From Bin80 sp965203305 (GTDB lineage Bacteria; Bacteroidota; Rhodothermia; Rhodothermales; Bin80), in NCBI GenBank assembly GCA_965203305.1, contig OZ241874.1, positions 868,001 through 932,000 on the forward strand: DNA of 64,000 nt, written 5' to 3'. Position numbers and translations under genes: made by a program. Below the pieces are notes generated by a model. The model saw only the letters and a list, made by a program, of their open reading frames with translations. It was not told the DNA's origin and made no database searches. How positions within the stretch are numbered: position 1 is the first letter of the stretch; every line of letters starts with the position of its first letter. Shown one piece after another: positions 57,015 through 64,000 of this stretch.

Positions 57015-57117
57015 GAGCTTCTTGCAAAATTCCTGGATGAAGGAGAAGTATCGCTCTGGCAGTGTCTGAAGGTGCATTAGGTCGGGTATAAATGTCTTTT
57101 TGCACAAGAGAGCCTCT
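57015..57117. repeat. MITE-like repeat copy 5
   Basis: A ~103 bp element from GAGCTTCTTGCAAAAT to TTTTTGCACAAGAGAGCCTC, with a degenerate core TCGCTCTGGCAGTGTCTG. It is the most divergent of the five clear copies. It ends about 180 bp before the ATPase gene at 57298, and the sequence between shows no gene. Confidence 0.6.
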
Positions 57118-57297
57118 AGTTGTAAAGTATCTCTGCTGGCGGGAATTCGCTCTATAATCAGGTAGAAAGTTGTAAACGTTTCCGTCTGCCTCCAATTTTT
57201 GGGAATTATCCGGCAAAATCCACGAGGGTGCGAAAGTGGAACAGCCCCTGTCCCATAGCGTACTTGTTCCCCGAGATGTATTCCAGACGAAACGACG

Positions 57298-58680
57298 ATG
57301 AGCAAGATTCAGGGGATTCGAGACAGAGGAGCAGCCAAATACTTTCACGGACGAGAGAAGATCTTGGCGGAGTTCCAGAATTTGCTTGCAGATTCCGATA
57401 AATCCAGAGGGGGAACCATATTTCTGATCCAGGGACCTCCGGGTGTGGGCAAAACTGCGCTCCTGGCAAAATGCTGGGATGAGGCAGAAGAGCGGGGTTG
57501 GGGAGTAGCAGAGATTGATCCAGAAGACTTGTGGAATCCAGACGAGTTGCGGAAAACGCTTGGTCTTCCCCCGCAAGAGAGAAAGGTGGGGAAAACAACG
57601 GGGTGGGGACTGGATAAAATCTTCAACTTCTCCCGGAAAACCGAGACAGAGATTAATGCCCCTCTGGACACCCCCGCAGATATTCTCAAGCTGAAAACAG
57701 CACCTGTTTTGCTTATCCTGGATGAGGCCCAGCATTTGGGAGAAGACGGCGGAGTCCCGGAAGAACACCGCAAATCAGTACGTACTCTCCTTAAACGGAT
57801 TCACAATGGCAGGTTAGGGAGGCCTGTCATCCTGTTAGCTGGCGGGTTGGGCATGACATTTCAGGCATTGGCTGCACTGGGTATATCCAGGATAGCAAAG
57901 AAATGCAAGTTCAATATGGGGCCATTGGAAGAGGGGGTGGCGCGGGGTGTGATTCAGGACTGGCTCAAGGAGGAGGGCAAGGCCAAAGGGGACATGACAG
58001 CCTGGGTAGATGCGATTGAAAAGGAGACCTACGGGTGGCCCCAGCACATTATCGCATACACAGAACCAGCCTCGGACCATCTCAAGGAAAACGACGGGGA
58101 GATGATAGGGGCGGGGCTTGCTACTGTCCTGGAGCAGGGGAGGGAAAATCGCAGAGAATACTATGAAGGACGGATGGCGGAATTTGTTTCTGAGGAAAGA
58201 ACCAGTTTTGCTCAGATTATAAGCAGTGTCCCCCAAGACAGGTCGCTAAAAAAGACAGAAATTCTTGCGCATCTGGCAAAAGAGTATGGAGAAGAGAAGG
58301 CGAAGGAGCTGTTCTTTCTGTCTGTGCAGAAGGGCGTATTTTACTACAGTGCGAAAGTGGGGGACTACTCTGTCCCGATCCCGTCCATGCGGGACTGGCT
58401 GTTAGAGAATTATCTTCCGAAAGAGATTTCGGAGCAACAGCCGGAGTCCAAAGGCCAGTCTGAGCTGAAACAGTTGCCCGAGCCGGATCAGGAGAAGGAT
58501 GGTTCCCAGAAGGAACTGGAAAACCATAAAACAGACGGCACCTCTCCCGAAAAAGAGGAGGGAAAAGGACCCACGACACCCAAATCGGGGAAAGACAATC
58601 CTGGGCAGGATCAGGATCCCCCACAGGGCAAAGACCCTTCCGACAGTGATCGGGACACAGATATGGGGATGGAGAGGTAA
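57298..58680 (+). CDS. Orphan AAA/STAND-like ATPase with disordered tail
   Basis: A 460-residue ATPase. An N-terminal AAKYFHGREKILAEFQNLL block precedes Walker A GPPGVGKT (46-53) and Walker B VLLILDEAQ (137-144). FHGRE before the P-loop is typical of AAA_16/Orc-like and STAND ATPases. The region to about residue 375 is probably a winged-helix or helical lid. The last ~85 residues are low-complexity and charged (Glu, Lys, Gln, Pro, Asp), probably disordered. There is no recognised effector domain. The gene sits in an island between IS debris and a decayed methyltransferase-HNH, suggesting a mobile or defence role, which is inference. Confidence 0.65.
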   Translation: MSKIQGIRDRGAAKYFHGREKILAEFQNLLADSDKSRGGTIFLIQGPPGVGKTALLAKCWDEAEERGWGVAEIDPEDLWNPDELRKTLGLPPQERKVGKTTGWGLDKIFNFSRKTETEINAPLDTPADILKLKTAPVLLILDEAQHLGEDGGVPEEHRKSVRTLLKRIHNGRLGRPVILLAGGLGMTFQALAALGISRIAKKCKFNMGPLEEGVARGVIQDWLKEEGKAKGDMTAWVDAIEKETYGWPQHIIAYTEPASDHLKENDGEMIGAGLATVLEQGRENRREYYEGRMAEFVSEERTSFAQIISSVPQDRSLKKTEILAHLAKEYGEEKAKELFFLSVQKGVFYYSAKVGDYSVPIPSMRDWLLENYLPKEISEQQPESKGQSELKQLPEPDQEKDGSQKELENHKTDGTSPEKEEGKGPTTPKSGKDNPGQDQDPPQGKDPSDSDRDTDMGMER

Positions 58681-58689
58681 TCTCTCTTG

Positions 58690-59205
58690 CGGATTTTGCT
58701 GGATAACTCCCATTCAGAAGCCCGCTGGCACTGCTGAACAGGATTGTTGAGGCATCAAGCAATAGGGGAGACTTGGTACTTGATCCTTTGCGGTTGTGCC
58801 ACAACTTGTGTTGCAGCGCACAACTTTGGTCGTGACTGGGCAGGAATTGATATATCAGAGAAGGCAGCAGATCTGGTCGTAAATCGCATTTCAGAGAGTC
58901 AGGGCAGTCTTTATAGAGATATTATTCATCGTACTGATGTACCTCAGCGTACGGATTTAGGGCCGATGCTCAAATATAACAGTACCGAGAACAAGCGCAG
59001 ACTCTTTGGCAGTCAAGAAGGAAAATGCAACTGGTGTGGTGATGAATTTGCTATGCGGAATCTGGAGGTTGATCATATTATTGCCAAGTCAAAGGGTGGC
59101 ACTGATCATTTAGACAATGTACAACTCCTTTGTGGACACCGTAACCGAGTCAAGGGAAATCGGGGCATGGACTACCTGCGTAAAAGATTGCGTTTGGCGG
59201 CATAG
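58690..59205 (+). pseudogene. Decayed methyltransferase-HNH fusion, C-terminal remnant
   Basis: This matches the last ~170 codons of the protein at 51985-53368. The TQKP-LALL segment (IQKP then LALLNRIVEASSN after a one-base insertion), the DPF-CGCATT motif (split by a one-base deletion in CCTTTGCGG), and the HNH domain (CNWCGDEF, VDHIIAKSKGGTDHLDN) are visible. Two frameshifts and the missing N-terminal two thirds make it a pseudogene. In the HNH the second zinc-knuckle cysteine is replaced (CGHRN instead of CGSCN). It is clearly diverged from the complete copy, so it is not a recent duplicate. Confidence 0.8.
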
Positions 59206-59303
59206 CCCAAGCAAATCCATTTCCAAGGAACAGCCCCGAAGCTCCAAGTTAGCCAGAGGGTTCACCAAATCTCTCCACTTCTCCAAGGCAGGTAGAACCT
59301 CAC

Positions 59304-62300
59304 CTACACAAGGAGTGCACTTTCGACAACTTCAATCTGTTCAAGCTCGTGTACCATGGAACTGCCAGTAGCAGGGCTGGCTCCTGGCTGCCGACCTGCA
59401 TACTGGATGCGGGGGGCATCTCCAAAATTTGCTGACCGGAGAGTACTTTCCAACAGGGGACGTGCATAGGTCCATGCCCCCATATTGGCGGGTTCTTCCT
59501 GTGCCCAGCAAATCTCCACTTCCGGCTTGTATCTCTCCAGTTCAGTGTGCAGATGCTTGCGAGGCCAAGGATAATACTGCTCAAGCCGAACCAGGGTAAT
59601 TCTTTCCTGCTGGTCAGGATGCTTCTCAAGCTCAGACAGCAGGTCATAGTAAATCTTTCCGCTACAGATTACAATCCGCTCAATTTTTTCAGGATCTTTC
59701 CCTTCACCAATCACGGGAAGAAACCCGCCACCGGTCAGATCATCAGGAGAGGAGATAGTCTTTGGATGGCGCAGAAGACTCTTTGGAGTCATTAAGATCA
59801 GAGGAGTCTTCTTGTCCCGGAGAACCTGTTGCCGCAGAGCATGGAAATAATTTGCAGGTGTACTCAGGTTGCATACAATCATGTTTCCCTCGGCACACAG
59901 CTGAAGAAAACGTTCCAGGCGAGCAGATGAATGCTCCGGTCCCTGTCCCTCGTATCCGTGTGGAAGCAGAGTCACAAGGCTGCAGGTCTGCCCCCACTTT
60001 TCTTCGGCAGACGAGATAAACTGGTCAAATACGATTTGCGCACCATTCGCAAAGTCCCCAAACTGTGCCTCCCAGATTACAAGTGCATCCTGATTCTGGA
60101 CCGAATAGCCATACTCAAATGCCGCTACCGCAAACTCCGAGAGCAGACTGTCATAGACGTACAACTGGGCCTGATTGTCCGTGATGTTGTTCAGGGGAAT
60201 ATATTCAGCATTCGTGCTTTGATCATAAATCACAGCATGGCGCTGAGAGAAAGTGGCACGTCGGGAATCCTGCCCGCTTAAACGTATTGTCGTTCCTTCC
60301 TGAAGCAGAGTACCAAAAGCCAATGCCTCTGCAAAGGCCCAGTCTATATGTCCAGATGTACGCAGTTTTTGGTCCCGCCGTTCAAGCTGCCGCATGAGCT
60401 TGGGGTGAGCGTTAAAGCCCTCGGGGGTCTGAAGCAGCGCATGCAATACAGCTTCAAGATGCTCTTCGGAAACACATGTATCCACGGGAGCGGGGGATTC
60501 ATAACTGCGATTGTGGAAGTGTTCAAGCATTGCTGCGGCATCCTTCTCCTTGAGATTTGAAGTGCGCTCGAATGCCTCCTGGAGCAGCTCCCGAAAGTCA
60601 TCCAGCATCTTCTCTGCTTCATCCGGTGTCATTGCACCCCGATTCAGGAGTGATTCCGTATACAACTTGCGAGGAGATCGTTTTTTCTGAATTTTCTGAT
60701 ATAGAACAGGATTGGTGTAGGTAGGCTCATCGCCCTCGTTATGCCCGTGCTGTCGATAGCAGAGCATGTCAATCACCACATCCTTGTTAAATACCTGCCG
60801 ATAATCAAGTGCCAGGCGAGCGACACGCACACATGCCTCAGGATCATCTCCATTTACATGAAAAATCGGTGCTTCAATCATGCGTGCTACATCCGTTGCA
60901 TAGATGGAGCTGCGTGCCTCACTAGGACCTGTGGTAAATCCGATCTGGTTATTGATCACGAGATGGATTGTGCCGCCGGTATGATAGCCTCTGAGTTGGC
61001 TGCAATTCAGCGTTTCAGCAACGACACCCTGCCCGGCGAATGCAGCATCTCCATGAATCAGAACAGGGATGATCGCATCAATAACCTGTCCACTGGGCAG
61101 ATCAGAATCGGTTGTATCCCGCAAACGATCCTGTTTTGCCCGTACCATGCCCTGCACAATCGGGCTGACAGATTCCAGATGACTCGGATTGGAAGCCAGA
61201 GTCAGTTTGATCTGTGCTCCACCTGGTGTTTCATAGGTCCCCTTGCTGCCCAGATGATATTTTACATCTCCCGATCCATAGATTGTATCGGGATTCAGGT
61301 TGCCCTCAAATTCCGAAAAGATCACCTCATACGACTTTCCGATAATATTCGCCAGAATATTGAGTCGTCCCCGATGAGCCATTCCGATGACAACCTCGTG
61401 CACTCCCTGCTTCGCAGCATCACTTACAATTACATCCAGCATCGGAACCACACTCTCTCCTCCCTCAAGTGAAAAACGCTTGTGTCCAATAAATCGGGTA
61501 TGCAGGAAGCGTTCAAATGCCTCTGCCTTGTTCAACTTGAACAGGATACGCTGCTGGTCTTCCAGAGTCAGCTCCTCTGAGTTGCGCAGTGGCTCAATCT
61601 TCTCCTGAAGCCAGTGTTTTTCAATGAGGCTTGATATGTGCATATACGAAACCCCGATCCGGCGAGTATAGGTTTCGCGAAGGATATTGAGTATGTCCCG
61701 CAAAGGCAGCACATCCTTGCCTCCAAGCCCTCCTGTGACGAACTCGCGATCCAGGTCCCAGACCGTGAGACCATATTTTGCGGGATCCAGCTCGGGATGG
61801 TAGGTCCAGTTGCTTTGAAGCGGGTTGATGTCCGCCTGCAGGTGTCCCAGAACCCGAAATACCCGAATCAGGACCATGACCTGTGCCTGCTTCTCAACAA
61901 AGTCCATCTCCGCATCTGTCCCCTGCGAATTGCCCAGACGAGGAGTGGAGTCGGGCTTCAGTACAAAGGGAGGGTAGGGCACATGGAGATCCTCAAACAG
62001 GTTCGAATAGAAGTCCTCCTTTCCCTGAAGAAGGTCCGCAATGCAAGCCAGGAATGCACCACTCTCCGCCCCCTGGATGACACGATGATCATAGGTGCTG
62101 GTGATGGTCATTACAGGAGAAAGTCCCACTTTGCTGGCAGCTGGTGCGCTGATCGCCTGGTATTCTGGAGGATATCCGATAGCCCCGATTCCAACAATTA
62201 CTCCCTGGTTCGGCATCAGCCGCGGAACGCTGAGACTCGTTCCGATCATTCCCGGGTTGGTCAGGGTTACGTTCGTACCGTGGAAATCTTCCACAGTAAG

Positions 62301-62939
62301 TTCACTGCCTCGAGTGCGCCGGATGATTTCGTTGTATGTTCCGAGGAATTGTGCGAAATTCATCTGATCTGCTCCCTTGATATTCGGTACGAGCAGTGTT
62401 CGTTTTCCCCTGCGTTCCATATCAATGGCAAGCCCAAAATTCACCTGAGAGGGACGCACATGTTTTGGATCATTTCCTTCACGGGCGAAGGTGCTGAACA
62501 TGGCAGGATAGGCCTTCAAGCCTTTGACAATTGCATATGCAATCAGGTGTGTAAAGGAGATCTTGAGGCCGCCAATCCCGCGCTGATACTGGTTAAGGAG
62601 CGTACGATTTTCCGTGAGGAGCTTGACAGACAATGTTCGAACAGAAGTTGCTGTAGGAATGCCAAGACTGGCTTCCATATTGTCCACGATGGCTGCACCG
62701 GGTCCGCGAATTACAGCAATCTCCGCATCGGCAGGCAATCCGTCCCCCGAGGGATGACGGGGTTCCTTCACTACTGTCTTTTGAGGCTCTTTTTCCGGTT
62801 CAACTGGCAAGGGGGCAACTTCCCCTGGATCATAGTCAACAAAAAAGTCTCGCCAGCTTTCACTGACGCTGGACGGATCATCTTGAAAGCGTTTGTAGAG
62901 TTCTTCAACATAACCTGTATTGAATCCAAGTAAACTCAT
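59304..62939 (-). CDS. kgd: 2-oxoglutarate dehydrogenase, E2-E1 fusion (Kgd/OdhA type)
   Basis: A 1211-residue fusion. The short E1 N-terminal helix (NTGYVEELYKRFQDDPSSV) is followed by an acyltransferase (E2) domain at about residues 90-330 with TYDHRVIQGAESG near 290. The thiamine-diphosphate E1 domain comes after: VIGMAHRGRLNIL, GDAAFAGQGVVAETLN, VINNQIGFTT, and the transketolase C-terminal part (WEAQFGDFANGAQIVFDQF, HGYEGQGPEHSSARLERFL). There is no lipoyl domain. This is the actinobacterial-type multifunctional enzyme that decarboxylates 2-oxoglutarate in the TCA cycle and passes succinyl groups to a separate lipoylated E2 and E3. The start is well placed on the family's N-terminus. Confidence 0.93.
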   Translation of the reverse strand: MSLLGFNTGYVEELYKRFQDDPSSVSESWRDFFVDYDPGEVAPLPVEPEKEPQKTVVKEPRHPSGDGLPADAEIAVIRGPGAAIVDNMEASLGIPTATSVRTLSVKLLTENRTLLNQYQRGIGGLKISFTHLIAYAIVKGLKAYPAMFSTFAREGNDPKHVRPSQVNFGLAIDMERRGKRTLLVPNIKGADQMNFAQFLGTYNEIIRRTRGSELTVEDFHGTNVTLTNPGMIGTSLSVPRLMPNQGVIVGIGAIGYPPEYQAISAPAASKVGLSPVMTITSTYDHRVIQGAESGAFLACIADLLQGKEDFYSNLFEDLHVPYPPFVLKPDSTPRLGNSQGTDAEMDFVEKQAQVMVLIRVFRVLGHLQADINPLQSNWTYHPELDPAKYGLTVWDLDREFVTGGLGGKDVLPLRDILNILRETYTRRIGVSYMHISSLIEKHWLQEKIEPLRNSEELTLEDQQRILFKLNKAEAFERFLHTRFIGHKRFSLEGGESVVPMLDVIVSDAAKQGVHEVVIGMAHRGRLNILANIIGKSYEVIFSEFEGNLNPDTIYGSGDVKYHLGSKGTYETPGGAQIKLTLASNPSHLESVSPIVQGMVRAKQDRLRDTTDSDLPSGQVIDAIIPVLIHGDAAFAGQGVVAETLNCSQLRGYHTGGTIHLVINNQIGFTTGPSEARSSIYATDVARMIEAPIFHVNGDDPEACVRVARLALDYRQVFNKDVVIDMLCYRQHGHNEGDEPTYTNPVLYQKIQKKRSPRKLYTESLLNRGAMTPDEAEKMLDDFRELLQEAFERTSNLKEKDAAAMLEHFHNRSYESPAPVDTCVSEEHLEAVLHALLQTPEGFNAHPKLMRQLERRDQKLRTSGHIDWAFAEALAFGTLLQEGTTIRLSGQDSRRATFSQRHAVIYDQSTNAEYIPLNNITDNQAQLYVYDSLLSEFAVAAFEYGYSVQNQDALVIWEAQFGDFANGAQIVFDQFISSAEEKWGQTCSLVTLLPHGYEGQGPEHSSARLERFLQLCAEGNMIVCNLSTPANYFHALRQQVLRDKKTPLILMTPKSLLRHPKTISSPDDLTGGGFLPVIGEGKDPEKIERIVICSGKIYYDLLSELEKHPDQQERITLVRLEQYYPWPRKHLHTELERYKPEVEICWAQEEPANMGAWTYARPLLESTLRSANFGDAPRIQYAGRQPGASPATGSSMVHELEQIEVVESALLV

Positions 62940-62973
62940 ATTCTTGCCAGATTTAGGGGCTTAGTCAGACAAG

Positions 62974-63077
62974 GAACCTTGTGTAAAAATCTTCAAGTAG
63001 AGAAAATTATTGCTACTCTGAAAGAGCTTCCAGATGCCATATATAGGGATATGAAGATAGCTTTGCGGGTTTCCATA
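62974..63077. repeat. Possible degenerate MITE-like repeat copy 6
   Basis: The segment starts GAACCTTGTGTAAAAATC, contains GCTACTCTGAAAGAGCTT and ends AGATAGCTTTGCGGG. This follows the order of the MITE family but with many differences in the ends. It is offered as a possible old copy only. Confidence 0.35.
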
Positions 63078-63109
63078 TCCCCGTTTGAGGTTTGTTAAAT
63101 GCCAGACAG

Positions 63110-64000
63110 CTACCGATACAGGATCGTCTTCAAACAATAATCTGTTTCCACGAACTCAGGATTTTTTCCGGTTAACTCCCGTGTAGGCAGAACAACTTTC
63201 GTCTTGACTCCCATCCCCAGGCCATCAATATAGCCGTAGTCTCGAAGTACATTCCAGATAGCAGTATTTCTGGGAGAACGCCGTCCCCTCCTCATTTTTA
63301 CAATATCCATTGAGTCAACTAGCGCACCCGGGCTTGTCACTTCCAATCGGTCAGAATAGAGCACCACTTCAATGTCTGCCCGATATGTCCAGTCTCGGTG
63401 GGCAAGTGCATTGAACAGTGTCTCCTGAATCGCATCAGGAGGAAGCAACCACCGGAGCTCCCGCTGCTTGTTTCCTTCGCAAGCAAGCGGTCGGATAATA
63501 TCCATAAACCGATCCACGATGCCGCCGTCAATTAGATGTCTGGTTCCATTTCTTGTTTCCCAGAGACCAGCCACCGGGCCATCAATAGTGTCATCCAGTA
63601 GCAGATTTTGACATTCCTTGTCCGTGCCATCAAATGCCATTACTCGCAATCCAGCCTGCGTAAAGCGTTTCCTGGGACTCTTTCCGAATAGTATCAGTCC
63701 GGCAATCGTACAAATCGTACCTTCTCGTGCTTCGGTCATAAATCCCAAATCCAGAAGTCTTTTTTTTCCATTCTTCTGGCGTTTTGGGAATATCTGGATC
63801 ACACAGAATATCTCTGAGGTAGCAGGTTAGTCGTGCCTCATCCAGGTCGCTCATGCAAGCACGAGATACAGGAAGTTGTTCCACCTTCAGCAGGTTTCCG
63901 GCCTCAGAGAGGCGTATCTGCTGTTCCCGAGTGGCTCGCCGGGAGTCCGAGCCAATCCGTACATAAACTTCCTCTCTGCCATTATCTCTGCGAACGACAT
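63110..64000 (-). CDS. AlbA_2/Schlafen-like ATP/DNA-binding protein, frameshifted, partial
   Basis: The gene runs off the right end of the window. From the window edge the minus strand encodes RRATREQQIRLSEAG, typical of the AlbA_2 (Schlafen) domain, and continues through VSRACMSDLDEARL to a run of eight As (63760-63767), where the frame breaks. One fewer A would join it to the downstream frame, which has IPKTPEEW-KK then RLLDLGF, GTICTIAGLILFGKSP, and the C-terminal HATPase-like block IQETLFNALAHRDW and VVLYSDRLEVTSPGALVDS. Such proteins occur as putative transcriptional regulators and in defence islands. The 3' 230 codons (63110-63802) are intact. The break may be a slippage-prone tract, a mutation or a sequencing error. 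Confidence 0.65.

Overview
The window looks like a chromosome segment from a marine or host-associated member of Rhodothermota/Bacteroidota. This is an inference from five things: two giant surface proteins ending in a type IX secretion (T9SS) type A sorting domain, a TonB-dependent receptor with a carboxypeptidase-like N-terminal domain, a YpdA-type bacillithiol disulfide reductase, an E2-E1 fused 2-oxoglutarate dehydrogenase, and few Shine-Dalgarno sites. No rRNA is present to settle the taxonomy.

Layout. 1-2.5 kb: an IstB (IS21) remnant, a small MITE-like repeat, and a tightly coupled SMC/OLD-like ATPase plus PIN-like nuclease pair that resembles a two-gene defence module. 2.6-8.3 kb: a Calx-beta repeat adhesin with an autotransporter-type beta-barrel, split in two by a one-base frameshift. 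8.8-14.0 kb: a T9SS-dependent surface protein with a G12 tract in its signal peptide. 14.4-18.3 kb: a minus-strand operon (truA, kelch lipoprotein, a 59-residue membrane protein, tadA, ypdA). 18.5-23.4 kb: a single-polypeptide type ISP-like restriction-modification enzyme. 23.5-26.7 kb: aroK, rnhB, rho and a methyltransferase. 27.4-32.6 kb: a paralogue of the T9SS protein whose homologous tract is G13, which puts it out of frame. 32.9-47.5 kb: a housekeeping block with glyS, then on the minus strand tRNA-Val, infC-rpmI-rplT-pheS-pheT-(coiled coil)-zapA-[6S-like RNA]-rny-dipeptidase, then a TonB receptor and an aldo/keto reductase. 48.0-51.8 kb: an Arg/Ser/Thr/Pro tandem-repeat lipoprotein (frameshifted), an OMPP1/FadL-family porin and rpsU. 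52-59.2 kb: a variable island with a DNA methyltransferase-HNH fusion frameshifted at a C9 tract, two copies of one IS (one intact with a target duplication), MITEs, duplicated 3' pieces of the porin gene and rpsU, an orphan AAA ATPase, and a decayed second methyltransferase-HNH. 59.3-62.9 kb: the 2-oxoglutarate dehydrogenase fusion. The window closes with an AlbA_2/Schlafen-like gene interrupted at an A8 tract and running off the end.

The most interesting signal is simple-sequence contingency. Two paralogous secreted surface proteins carry long poly-G tracts at the same place in their signal peptides, one length reading in frame and the other out. A DNA methyltransferase-HNH carries a poly-C tract three to four codons after its most plausible ATG, in a length that is out of frame. 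Together they suggest a genome using homopolymer slippage to switch both its surface and its DNA methylation. All of these calls rest on homopolymer lengths in one consensus, so read-level confirmation is decisive.
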